Shown: positions 21,369 to 31,301 of the stretch, one piece after another | Position numbering within the stretch: the first letter of the stretch is position 1 | Layout of the letters: every line of letters begins with the position of its first letter | Assembly: GCA_029204225.1 (NCBI GenBank) | Contig: CM055100.1 | Coordinates: 30,888,149-30,952,148 of the forward strand | Reading direction: 5' to 3' | Origin: Diphasiastrum complanatum | Lineage: Eukaryota; Streptophyta; Lycopodiopsida; Lycopodiales; Lycopodiaceae | DNA: 64,000 nt | Program-made: the position numbers and the translations under genes | Notes under the pieces: model-generated | What the model was told of the DNA's origin: nothing | Databases searched by the model: none | The model's input: the letters and a program-made list of their open reading frames with translations, nothing else

Positions 21369-21640
21369 TAATGTTCAAATTTGGATTCTGCAGTCCTCCC
21401 AACAGGTTGATTCAGTCAGCTATGGTTGGTATACCGTATGCAATGCCAAACACTTTTTTAATTGGCTTGCATTACAAGATGGACTTCCAAATTTGGAAGA
21501 GGTAATATTCGATTAATTACTTTTAATTGTGTTTTTGTTTTTTTCATATACAAATCAATACCACCAAATAAAGGTTAGGCGAGAGGCCAAATAGAGCCCA
21601 AAGTAATAAATCTCGCGAGGTGTCGTGGGACCGGGGATAC

Positions 21641-22375
21641 AGTTGGAGGGTTTGCGGGTCCCAAGGTAACCCTAACCATAGTTGATAAGTGAGAAGGATT
21701 TGGCACCCTGCGTGTGTAAGTCTAATCTGATGATCACATAGTTAATTGATTAGTTACAAGTTAATAAAAGGACTTTAGGCCTTCTTGCGGGACTTTTAAT
21801 GTTGCAGAGGCTAATAGTCAAGTTAGTAAATAAAAAAGGTTTCCACCAATTTTCAAAATGCTTTACTCTAAATTTCAAATTCAAATAGTTAGGGAGGTAG
21901 AAATTGGCCAATAGAATTTGAGGCCAAAGCCCTAAAATCCACTATATATAGTGGTGGATTCGAGTTATTTGTACATATTCTCTTCATTTCAATACAAGCA
22001 AGTTGGCCCTCTTATAGAATGGATATGGAATGTCCTTGCTCTTCATCTTTCTCCTCTAACTCTCATGTTTCCTTTGGATTTGCTAATTCTTGGATTTGAT
22101 GCTTATTGGTATTAAACATTCGTATGCTTTTTGTGAGAGAGAAAGGGAGAGAGAGAAGAGTAAGTCTCCATCATTGTTGTGGATCTAGTGTTAATGCTTA
22201 GTGTTAATAGATCTTAGTGTTAGACATGAATCATATGCATTTGTTGGATTATGAAATATGCTATTGCTCTCATGGGAACGAATCTTCGCGTGACAACTAG
22301 TTAATCCTCATCATCTCCTTGATGCTTGTGTGCTTGAATCTAGGGTTGAGGGTAGGATAGGAAATGCCCACTACA
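21641..22375 (+). repeat. LTR of the Tat-like family (unpaired copy)
   Basis: Matches, by eye and with many substitutions, the LTRs at 58615-59331 and (reversed) 42253-42999: GTTGGAGGGTTTGCGGGTCCC at the start, the CTTTAGGCCTTCTTGCGGGAC block, and GGATAGGAAATGCCCACTACA at the end. No primer site follows, so it behaves like a solo LTR, but I found no matching target duplication; its TG start is mutated. Confidence 0.75.
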
Positions 22376-22602
22376 ATGGGGTAAAGGATGCATGGGCCTC
22401 CTCCCCATGCATACATCTAAGGGGCCCACTCCAAATTCAAATTACCCTTTACATAGCGTTTCGAAGGGCAGGTACATACTTTCATGGCGAAAAGTGTTAA
22501 ACAAAAGAGACTTTCATTATAAAGGATTTCACTAAATTTGAAGGGCACTCTAAGGATTTTTTAAATTATTAGATTTTTCACGGGAAAATAAAAATGCATT
22601 TA
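22376..22602. other. Spacer between LTR copies, no gene
   Basis: AT-rich; contains a small inverted repeat GGATGCATGGG...CCCCATGCAT near 22387-22412. Confidence 0.3.
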
Positions 22603-23089
22603 TGTTGGAATGTAAATGGAATTGCTTAGATTACCATAGGTTACTTTGACCCAAAAGGTCGAGAGTTGTGTAACCATGGTTAATTTATCTCCATTAGGCC
22701 TACTAAATTTAGAGTTAACTAAGTTAGTATGTTCATGTTCTTAACTTAGTAGAGACTCGTGGGTCCACTAGGCCTAATTGTGACATTAAGTACCCCAATT
22801 TGACATATTGGAGGTACCTTATTCTTTCTATGTAACTTATAGAAAGTTGGATAGCCAATAGTTAAGTAGTTGGATAGCCAATAGTCATGAAGTTAGATAG
22901 TCATCTTGGACTATGGATATGTGTGCATTCCATTTGTATGTGACAATTTTGTTTGCAATACTGACTATTCTCCTTGGCTGTCCACGAGTTTATACAAGAG
23001 TATTTCTAGCCATCTCTCTCTTTCTTTTGAGAATGCTTTGTGTGATTGGATAGTTAATATTCTAGATCCTTAGGATTCTATTTCTTACA
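22603..23089 (+). repeat. 5' LTR of the copia element
   Basis: TGTTGGAATGTAAATGG start, TTTCTTACA end; followed directly by TGGTATCAGAGC (23090-23101), the primer site. First 112 bp match 23972-24083, and the wording GGTTACTTTGACCCAAA is shared with the LTR at 60403. Confidence 0.9.
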
Positions 23090-23126
23090 TGGTATCAGAG
23101 CAGGAGTAATCGAGGAGGGAGTCAAC

Positions 23127-23970
23127 ATGTGTCAATTAGTACTTTTGTTCAAAGTGTTAAGAGCGAACATTTGTTTGGAGAAAATTTTTCATTACTTGAA
23201 GTTGCCTCTTCGAGGGGACATCTTTGATGATGTCATCGTTGATGCATCTCTTGATAGTTTCCGAATTTTTATGATGAAGGTTTTGGACAACAGATCCAGT
23301 CATCTTCTTTTGGTCATTTACAACCCATTTTACATCATGAGCAGTCCATTATGCTTCGGGAATGGCCTGCAAAAGATTATGGACAACATGGTCCATGTTG
23401 GGAACACTTTGGACAACAAAGTGTTGAACAACCCATAATAGTTCCTTGTCGGCTATTGGAGACTTTGCAGGACAACAAAAAAATGTCTTGCTATGAAGGG
23501 AAGGCACATGCCTCTATAAAATCAGTACCTCTTGCTGATTTTTTTTGTTCTACACTTACTCTTCATTATGATGTTGGTACATTGCCTATTCTATATGAGC
23601 AAGTCATTGATGGTAAGGTTTGGGAGGATGTGATGCCAAAAGAGTTTGGTACTCTTTTTTATTGTCCTTATGGTAAGAAGTTTTTTCGAATGATGTGGGA
23701 GCCTATGATGGATTATAAGTCCATGTTTCGACTTATTGCTGAGTTTATGTTGGTTCCCTACTTCGGATGGAGCATGCTAATCCTCACCCTTCGACTTGAT
23801 GCTTCATTATTACGCATTCTTTTCCTTTTATATGTTGGACATGATTGGGGATGAGATTTCGACTACTTCAGTGCGAAGTTTATTTGGCGACATGAAGTTC
23901 GGACAACAAGTCACATTTTCTCTTTTGAGAAGTTACTTCATGTTATGTTATGCATTTCCATTTAAGGAGG
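23127..23970 (+). pseudogene. copia gag/pol scraps
   Basis: Broken readings: LEKIFHYLKLPLRGDIFDD near the gag start; then EWPAKDYGQHG...CWEHFGQQSVEQP and YEQVIDGKVWEDVMPKEF, matching the integrase-RT linker and RT start of the minus-strand copy at 46.09-46.74 kb (WPVENFGQH, EQARGVKCWEDAMKEEYDS); and a fragment near 23850 (DEISTTSVRSLFGDM). Large internal deletions removed protease, integrase and most of RT. Confidence 0.65.
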
Positions 23971-24083
23971 GTGTTGGAATGTAAATGGAATTGCTTGCAT
24001 TACCATAGGTCACTTTGATCCAAAAGGTTAAGAGTTGTGTAACCATGGTTAATTTATCTCCATTAGGCCTACTAAACTTAGAC

Positions 24084-24550
24084 TACTTTGAATCACCCAC
24101 CTACTCATAACCATCGTTTTTGTCAAGTTCACGATGTTCATTTAATTTACCTATGTATGATAAAAACATCCTCATAGTGCTTTAAGATTATGCATTAGGT
24201 GGTGAGCGTTTATTATCCACAATGCTATTGTTTAGTAGAAACAAACCAAAATGAGATGTATTCTTAATTACCATTTGTGTAATGAAAATTTTGAGAAAAC
24301 TAGTAATGGAGTGTGAAAAGAACTAAGAGTCGTGATTAGTGAAGTACCTGGATTCGTGGTGAATCTCTCACTTAGTATCGATACGCGTCTATATTCATTG
24401 TACCAAATCGAACCAGTAGTCAATTAAATGGTTATAACATTGTTTCTACTTTTGCAAAAAACCATATTCATCGTTTTGTGGAGAGAGTAGCAGAACGTTG
24501 TCAATAAATGCCCAATATACTAAGAGTATATGTCACAGCTGGTATAATGT
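24084..24550. other. No gene visible
   Basis: AT-rich sequence with stops in all frames; probably decayed retroelement. Confidence 0.3.
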
Positions 24551-25015
24551 GTGCATAGTAAGAATGAGTTGTTGTCCATTATCAAAGTGTATTTCTATCC
24601 AACGATCCTTGTTTGTGATGAACGGAAGTATATTCTGAAGAAACTCAATGTTTCTACCCACAAGCACTTTTGGCTTGTGAGCCATTACCTGCAGAAATGC
24701 ACGAGATTTCTACATAGGCAACAACCAACTCAATCGAAGTCATCGACTCAGCTGAAGTCCCCGACGCCAACGAATTGCCAAGGCACCAGTATCAACCGAA
24801 GTCATCGACAATGCCAAAGTGGCCGAAGTCCCCGAAGGCAATGGAGGCAAACCAGTCTCCAAAGGCCGAAGTCCCTGAAGTGTCCGAAGTCACCGAAGTG
24901 ACCGACAAGGACTCAACCCCAGCAATGTGCCAAAGCCAAAAGTTGAGCAAGTTGACTTCGAGACCAGCCACGTCAAACATCGAGTACGTCGACTTCGAGA
25001 TCCAGGCTCGATGAG
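24551..25015 (+). pseudogene. copia pol linker with GAAGT(C/G)-type triplet repeats
   Basis: Coding-looking stretch that includes a run of near-repeated six-base units encoding EVPEVSEVTEVTDKD near 24865-24910. Such acidic linkers lie between integrase and reverse transcriptase in copia pol. No catalytic domain is left, so the assignment depends on the copia RT fragments downstream. Confidence 0.4.
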
Positions 25016-25039
25016 CGTGGCAGTTTGAATGTCAGGACT

Positions 25040-25781
25040 CAGCCAGTAAGCCCTTGGCAAAGTAGCAAGATGTAGTTAGCTGATGTTTTAGCTTAAAATA
25101 TCTTGTAATGCTTAGCTAATTAGATCTTGTAATCAGACCAAACATGCTATATGTATTGGACATCGGATACAGACACACATAGAGAAGGCATACACAGAGT
25201 GTGCGTGAAGAAGAGGTTGATGAATGCAGTCTTGCAGTAGTAGACGCATATTATTAGACCAACTATTTAGTGCTAGCAGTAGCTAGTTCCTGGTAAGGGA
25301 GAATACCTCTCTTACCTCCACGCACTGATCTGGGAAACAGACATCGCTCAAAAGATCATTGTTGTATACTTGATTTTGGTAATATAGACAAGTAACAGTT
25401 CTTCGGCTCAACGTATGCAATCTCTGAATGTTGTGATGCTTGCTTAATTTATAAGTAGATATACTTCCGCTATCATCTGACATAATCTACTATTCATAAA
25501 TTAGTATCAGATTAGCAGTAGCTATCTGCTGTTCGGAGAATGTTGGATCGCGAAATGAAGCAGTAGCTTCCCTGGATAGATGGGCTCCATTTAAGCTCAT
25601 ATCAATGAATCACGACTAGCTCCAACTTCGAAGTGCTCAAAGTCTCTGACTTCTTCGAATTCCAGGATTGACAACAGCTACATCAGAGCTGCTCGGAGAT
25701 CCGAAGTCGAAGGATTGACACAACAGTGCTATCAGAGCGGCTCGGAGATCTAAAGTCGTCGAAGAAAGGATTGACACATCA
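25040..25781 (+). repeat. Probable copia LTR ending at a primer site
   Basis: Unique, non-coding, and followed at 25783-25794 by TGGTATCAGAGC. Its start cannot be fixed. The last 130 bp are a ~50-bp tandem repeat (GGATTGACA...ATCAGAGC(T/G)GCTCGGAGATC), three units, so the primer-site-like word is repeated as CATCAGAGCTG, CTATCAGAGCG and GTATCAGAGCA. Confidence 0.45.
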
Positions 25782-25785
25782 GTGG

Positions 25786-25994
25786 TATCAGAGCATTCGT
25801 GAGTCATTTCCTGACTATCCTTGTAAAATGCAGAAAACCATTTATGGACTCAAACAGTCTACCAGACAGTGGTACAAGAAAAAAGATCATGCTTTGAGAT
25901 CCTTGGGCTTTCAGCCCACAATGTTTATGTAAAGGTCATAGATGAAAAAAACATCATCATCGGTGTCTATGTAGATGACACTAATGAAGAATCT
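25786..25994 (+). pseudogene. copia reverse transcriptase fragment
   Basis: Reads KMQKTIYGLKQSTRQWY, equivalent to the copia block K-x-LYGLKQAPRQWY, then shifts frame and continues to IIIGVYVDDT, the catalytic YVDD. It begins a few bases after a primer site, so gag through early RT are deleted. Confidence 0.8.
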
Positions 25995-26062
25995 TCGTGA
26001 TCAAAGTGATCAAGGCGTAGTGGATAGATATCCAAATACGAACTGTTTTGTTCTGATACCAC

Positions 26063-26980
26063 TGCTGGGATTCCTGCAGAAAAAAACCCAGATGGAATTC
26101 GATTCTATCCTTGAGTCTACTACCCTCTGTGACAAGATCTACAATCCTCCAAGGTGAGGACATACACTGTTGCCCTACGTCTTATGCATTTAGCAAGGTA
26201 AAACCAGTGTGTGGAATAAGATTGAACCAGCTGACTACAAACATGAGACTATCCGACAATAAATCATTCAATCGTGTTCAAGGCAAGAAACTCATCTGCA
26301 TAAAGCATCTACTACATTATCAGATAATTCCTTGAGCGTTGTTGTGACAAACCACACAGCGCGTCGGTGCAAAAGAAACTCTGTCTTTTTGTGAATCAAA
26401 ACTTATCGCGCTTACTAGCGGACTTCTTGAACATTAGCTTGACACTTTCTTTTTTTTTAATTGCTCGGCATACATTGGTATACTACCAATCTATTGCTTG
26501 CTACTTCTTCTTAATTAATAATTAAGATCTACATGTATGTAGAGAGGAGGACATGATGTGCTGATCAGGGGAGTACAAGAACGGCTGATTAGGCACGTCG
26601 CAACGATATCCTGTCAGTCTCTGGAGGATGACGTCCTCTTGGTGCTTCTGTGATCTCATCTGTCCTTTCACGTGAGGAGATCCGCCATGTATCTTGACAC
26701 GTGGAGATCTGTCGCCGCTTGGGTCTTCGTGTCTTCTTGTGCTTTTGGCTTTGTCATTAGGTCGCCTTGGGTCCACGAACCTTTTACCTTCATGTTCGTG
26801 TGACCTTCAATCAACGAACGTTTGACGGTCATCTTCATGTCTTCGGTCCTCGAAGCTTTTCTATTCACGTCCACGCAGCTTCCTTGTTTTCCTTTTGCCT
26901 TGAGCTCTAAAGCTATCATAGCTTTGTGGCCAGAAACGATTTGTTTCTTCAGACACACTAATCTTGTCAAGATGTGACAA
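26063..26980 (-). repeat. Probable LTR of another copia-like element, minus strand, splitting the RT
   Basis: On the minus strand, sequence ending CCCAGCA is followed by GTGGTATCAGAACAAAACAG, a primer-site pattern. The insertion separates YVDD (25980) from the next RT block (26990). The open minus reading 27111-26668 is not protein-like. The other boundary (TGTCACATCTTGAC near 26980) is a guess. Confidence 0.4.
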
Positions 26981-26984
26981 CTTG

Positions 26985-27560
26985 ATTTCATAGGTGAAGC
27001 ATGATATTTCAAAGAGCTTTGAAATATCGGACCTAGGAGAGGCAAAGTGCTACTTGGGTTTGCAGATCGACAGAGATCTTGAAGGTGGGAAAATATATCT
27101 ACACTAGTCAAGATACATTCAAAAGATCATGGATGATTTCGACATGATAGATTGCAAGGGAGTGAATACTCCTATGGTACCTGGCACAATAGTAATGCAT
27201 AACGAAAAGCAATGCAGCATAAGCCCTACAGAAGGCTTATTAGTTCTTTGATGTACTTGGCAGACAATACAAGGCCAGATATTGCCTATGCAATGTTCAG
27301 ATTGAGCCAATTTAACATAAATCCAGGTTTGACACATTGGAAGATTGCCAAAAGAATCCTGCAGTACCTGTAGAGCACAAAGAACTATGGACTATGCTAT
27401 AGTCGAGATATAGGATTGAATCCTATAGTGATGCAAGCTGGGCATCAATCAAAGATGATTCCAAAAGTGTTTTAGGAAGATGCACAATAGCAGCCAATGC
27501 AGCTGTTATATGGATCAGCAGAAAGTAGACCATAAATGTAATGAAGATATCTTTGAAGTG
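26985..27560 (+). pseudogene. copia RT C-terminus and RNase H, decayed
   Basis: EISDLGEAKCYLGLQIDRD, QKIMDDFDMIDCKGVNTPM and SDASWASIKDDSKSVLGRC are standard copia blocks after YVDD and in RNase H. Several frameshifts and a TAG (in QYL-STKN) break it. Confidence 0.8.
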
Positions 27561-28046
27561 AACGTAGAAAGGTGGACATCCAACAACCTGCTGTTATGTA
27601 GCCAGGCACTGAGTGTATCCACACTATGTTGTCTCAATGAAGTATATCATTGCATAATCAAAATACAGAACAACAAGGAACAGATCATCAATGCTACAAT
27701 GTAATACAAGTATGATGCGCATACTAGCCAACCAAGCTGATCGCGGGCAGCTTAAAGTCCCACCTGATTTATGTGCCTTCTTGTACGGAGTGTACTGGTC
27801 GTGATAGTGTCCATCCCATACAATTGTGTGTAGTTGGCCGCTACAAAACGTGTCTCCACAGTCGTTGAAGTAGGAGAGTAAATGGGGACAGAAAAAGGAG
27901 GAGGAAAAGTGAATGATAGTGGGGATGTGCGATTCACTACAACCCATTATATAGTGAATTGAGTTCATGAATTTTTAGGGTTAGGCTTTTTTAACGTTTT
28001 GAGATTAAATATAGTCATAAAGTGAGGTGTTGGAGAAAAATAGAGA

Positions 28047-28087
<41 letters not shown>

Positions 28088-28445
28088 TAAGTTTATAAAA
28101 AAAAAAGTAGAGAATGTTTTAGGGAGAGAGAAAGAGAGTGTGGGGAGTGATTAATCGATGACATAAAGAGAGGGAGTGCGGGAGTGTGTTGTGCTGCTAG
28201 GAGAAGGAGGAGGATCACGATGATGGGTGATGGGGAGAGAGATGCAAGCGAGGAGGAGCAGCAGGAGGGCAGAGGTGGTGAGAGAGCATGAGAGCGAAAA
28301 TAGAGATGGTGAGTGAGCGCGTAGAGAGAGATGGTCAGAGAGCGTAGAGAGCTCGTGAGTTTATGTTAGGGTTTTTAGAGAGAAATAGGCATAAAGTGAG
28401 GAGGTGGAGCCTGGCTACATGTGATGGACGTTTGTCCCCGGCCTA
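27561..28445. other. Region upstream of CDC123, purine-rich, no separate gene
   Basis: Ends the copia remnant and runs into GA-rich sequence with a (GA)n tract at 28052-28085. It probably contains the CDC123 promoter; no TATA or initiator could be chosen confidently among the AT and GA tracts. Confidence 0.4.
28052..28085. repeat. (GA)n microsatellite
   Basis: About 17 uninterrupted GA units, about 570 bp before the CDC123 start codon. Confidence 0.9.
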
Positions 28446-28596
28446 GTGATTGGGCGGCATGTGGTGCCGATGCACCAAGGGGGGTTCCTAAAAAATCCAT
28501 ATGCCTATGGGCATGCGCTCATTTTTAATTTTTTAGAGTTTGATTTAAGGGTTTTTTTTTTTAGGTTTCACATGAAAAATAGCAATAAATGTGAGT

Positions 28597-28650
28597 TGAG
28601 AGAGAGAGAGAGAGAGAGAGAAAGAAAAAGAAAAAGAAAAAGAAAAGGGG
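28597..28650 (+). promoter_or_regulatory. GA- and AAAAG-rich 5' UTR tract
   Basis: (GA)13 followed by about four AAAAAG units lies immediately before the chosen start codon; it is probably 5' untranslated sequence. The reading stays open through it (RERERERKRKRK), so an N-terminally extended frame exists but is not expected to be used. Confidence 0.55.
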
Positions 28651-28658
28651 AAGAGGAG

Positions 28659-29708
28659 ATGAAGGAAAGCGAATTGCTGAAATGCCAAATCCAGGAATGG
28701 TATCCGCGCTTCCGTCGAGTTTCATTCACCACAAATATCCATGTCCTTCCTGAATCCTTCATCTCTTTTCTGCTCCAGGATGGCTTGTTCTTGCCTCGCT
28801 CTAGTGAAGCCATGCCATGTCGCACCACAGCCACCTGTCCGGAGCTTCAAGCAGAAGATTACCACCATTGGAAGGAAGAAGATGAGGAGGACGACGAGCC
28901 AGCTATACCTTCGTTCCCCGAGCTGGAGAGCAAAATCAAGGCATCTATTGAGCAGCTAGGAGGGTCTGTTATTCCCAAACTGAACTGGAGCGCTCCTGCA
29001 GATACTGCATGGATTAGTTGCTCTGGAAGCCTCAAGTGTAGAAATTTTGATGAGATAAGCCTTCTGCTGAAAGCGTCGGACACTCTTTCGCACGATCTAT
29101 GCCATGCTTTTGATGCTTGTGAGGACAAAACGAGGGACAGACCGCCTGTTTTTGTGCTAGCTCTCAAGAAATGGTACGATTTGAGGCCGGAAATGGAATT
29201 TAGGGCTTTTGTCCGAGCCCGCTATCTAGTTGGTATTTCCCAGAGAGAGGTGACGAGCTTTTATCCTTCACTTTTGGAAACAGAAGAATATTATGGATCT
29301 TTGATTGCAGATTTTTTCGTGGATAGTCTATGTGAGCAATTCGAATTGGAAAATTACGCTTTTGATTGTTATGTTACCAAGGATGGGAAGGTGAAGCTGA
29401 TGGATTTTAATACATGGGGAGGTTCAACGCTTCCCCTTCTGTATTCATGGAATGAGCTTGAGGAGAAGCACTCAGCATTGCTAGAGAATTTTGAAGAGAA
29501 TCATAACTCAAAGAACATCTCCAGTTTTGCCATGTTAAGAAGTTGTGGATATAGGGTTGAGGTGAGAATTGTGAAGAATGAAGGTTTGGTACAGCCTAGT
29601 TTTAGAGCTAACAGCGGTGTGCCGATCGACCTAGTCAACAAGGGACCTGGCAGTGCCTGGGAGGAGTTTGTGCAAAAGTTGGAGGAAGATGTTGGGCATG
29701 AGGGTTAA
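28659..29708 (+). CDS. CDC123: CDC123 (D123) family protein, eIF2 assembly factor homologue
   Basis: 349 codons, intact and intronless. CDC123 is a cytosolic ATP-grasp-like protein needed to join the eIF2 gamma and alpha subunits, and so for translation initiation and cell-cycle entry. Start choice: ATG 28659 gives MKESELLKCQIQEWYPRFR, the family's usual beginning; an upstream ATG at 28446 would add only simple-sequence Arg/Glu/Lys. Visible blocks: PSFPELESKIKASIEQLGG, PKLNWSAPADTAWIS, SSGSLKCRNFDEI, the LALKKWY...RPEMEFRAFV segment with the conserved Glu, GISQREVTSFYP, and YVTKDGKVKLMDFNTWGGST with the metal-binding Asp/Asn. Acidic linker near residue 70. Possibly a retrocopy, since no intron is seen, but it has no disabling change. 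Confidence 0.93.
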   Translation: MKESELLKCQIQEWYPRFRRVSFTTNIHVLPESFISFLLQDGLFLPRSSEAMPCRTTATCPELQAEDYHHWKEEDEEDDEPAIPSFPELESKIKASIEQLGGSVIPKLNWSAPADTAWISCSGSLKCRNFDEISLLLKASDTLSHDLCHAFDACEDKTRDRPPVFVLALKKWYDLRPEMEFRAFVRARYLVGISQREVTSFYPSLLETEEYYGSLIADFFVDSLCEQFELENYAFDCYVTKDGKVKLMDFNTWGGSTLPLLYSWNELEEKHSALLENFEENHNSKNISSFAMLRSCGYRVEVRIVKNEGLVQPSFRANSGVPIDLVNKGPGSAWEEFVQKLEEDVGHEG

Positions 29709-31080
29709 GACCCAGCTGCTGGTGGGAAAGCTAGGTATTTGATATTTCTGACTTTTTATAAGGGATTTTATTTTTCCTTTAAAAGTTCAGCACGAAAATC
29801 GTTTCACTTATTCCATTGTCCATCCACACTTTGTGCTCTGCAGTTCTTCGTAATGTTATCACATATACAAGATCAATTCACCATATCTCTGGCAAATATT
29901 GTCAGAGTTTCTTCTGCAGTTGTCAATGGGCAACAAGGAGCAGCAATCAAACCTATAATGGCAGCTCATGTATTGGGCTCTTGCTTCATTTTTAGTTTGC
30001 TTGGTACTTCTATCATGACAGAATTGAGGTCATCATGTAAAGTTGTTACAATCCACCACCAGTGGATTGGCTTTCTTATCAACCATGCTTTTGTCCGTCT
30101 CTTTTATTATATAACATTTTAAGGACCATCATTGGGTAGACATGATTGCACATTTCAACTTTCTCACTGGGGTGTTTGCATCATTTTGCAAATGCTTGAA
30201 GCCTTTTGGCTATATATATTGAAAACATAGCTGCACAACATTCCGGAATGCAGCGTTTTGAAACAGATCCGAATGTTTAGAGCACTCCAAATCGGAACAT
30301 TCTTTACTTTTTCTTCTTTTCAGGGGGGAGCTTGGAGATTAGGAGGAGTGAAAAAAACCATGTAAAGAAGGTATAGGTGGGCCCATGGACAATTTCAAGT
30401 TGAACAGATTGCATATTTTGCCAATCATGACAGAGGGATGATTTGGGATTATTCTCAAGCAAAGGCAACATTGCAGCTATCAAAATTCAACTGGTAGTTA
30501 ATATATTCCCTCAGATTTGTCATCCTCTGCCAAATAGAACATAACTAGCAACAACATATGATAGATTAATTTTCAATGTATTAGCGTGATGTCTGCTTAG
30601 AGATGTGATGTCGATTCCAGCTAGTAAGCAAGTGCATGTCTCTTATCATACTCTGGACTCACAATAAAGACTACATTTAAACTGCACATGTTGTGTACTT
30701 TGCGTCAAAATCAATCGATGAAGTTTGAGCATATGCGGAATTGCACCAATTCTCTGATATACTCTGTCTCAGGCTTGCAGATTCATCAAACTTAATTGCA
30801 ATGAATGTCTACCATATATTTATTATTGCATACAATAAACTTCAATGTGGACAGTCTAGAGAAGTAGTCAGCTTCCAATTTGTCCATGAGAATACTAGCA
30901 AAGCCTATCTATGTATCATTTGGTCCAACAATTGATTATTCAACACCATTGCATATGTAAACAACTGAACGATCTTTGTAGGACAACTAGATTCCATACT
31001 TTCACAGTTCTTTGATACTTGTGCAACACTCATCTTGAAAGAAATTTACCACAATAGTGCATTGCCAGGATTAGCTATGG
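29709..31080 (+). other. 3' flank of CDC123, no further gene seen
   Basis: AT-rich; short readings only (the plus ORF at 29739-30122 has no family features). The 3' untranslated region is probably in the first few hundred bases; a poly(A) signal could not be singled out. Confidence 0.35.
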
Positions 31081-31301
31081 GACGTCGTTGGCATTGGAGG
31101 TCGGAAATCGTGCTCGATTCCAAGTCTTGGGCCTAGGGCATGGAGGGTGGATCTCGGTTGGAGCATATGGTAGGGTGGATCATGAGTGTTTGGTTCCTTG
31201 TGTTGACCTGCACCTTGGTGGAGTTCTAACAACTACTTCCAATGTTGCAAGCTTTCAATCTTATTTTATCTATAACCTACAATGTGCAACTTGATATGAA
31301 T

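Larger units (their letters stand above)
20269..21501 (+). pseudogene. Ulp1/C48-type cysteine protease domain with Pro-Ser linker, copy A
   Basis: Continues from the H3-like region through a linker of SPP/KSP repeats (20265-20400) and a 90-residue stretch ending near 20695. A protease part follows: ILVLPYI, then intron 20877-20971 (GTAAG...CAG), then NDHWSLYVLSV, the HW-x-L block holding the catalytic His; an (AC)n tract interrupts at 21057; the exon 21394-21501 reads QQVDSVSYGWYT, where the catalytic Cys of the usual CGW/CGVF motif is Tyr. The Gln that normally helps form the oxyanion hole is present. Copy B retains SFSCGWYT. A TAA lies in WMEFF-TPLF near 20731. The family cleaves ubiquitin-like modifiers; it is common in plant MULE and CACTA elements. 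Confidence 0.7.
14409..21504 (+). mobile_element. Unfamiliar multigene DNA element, copy A (transposase, convergent partner, H3-like/Ulp1-like gene)
   Basis: Three linked genes: a plus-strand DDE-type transposase (14.4-16.7 kb), an opposing minus-strand partner only 27 bp beyond it (16.7-18.2 kb), and a plus-strand gene with a histone H3-like and a Ulp1-like part (19.65-21.5 kb). Copy B at 34.3-38.4 kb has the same genes in the same order, so they belong to one mobile unit. Between genes 2 and 3 and in the introns of gene 3 lie small hairpin modules. The ends are not defined: no terminal inverted repeat was found, and the right end is lost or interrupted near 21.57 kb. All genes in this copy carry disabling changes. 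Confidence 0.7.
22603..24083 (+). mobile_element. Internally deleted Ty1/copia element with truncated 3' LTR
   Basis: A 487-bp 5' LTR (22603-23089, TGTTGGAATG...CTTACA), an iMet-type primer site, about 870 bp of internal sequence, a purine tract AAGGAGGG (23963-23970), and the first ~112 bp of a 3' LTR starting at 23972. The 3' LTR is lost after ACTAAACTTAGA. Only scraps of pol remain. Confidence 0.85.

Noticed and set aside
24720-25000. EVPEVSEVTEV tract as a structural protein gene
   Set aside because: Short, surrounded by copia pol fragments, and typical of linkers between integrase and RT.
28446-28658. N-terminal extension of CDC123 from the upstream ATG
   Set aside because: It would pass through (GA)n and AAAAG repeats; the downstream ATG gives the family's usual start and length.
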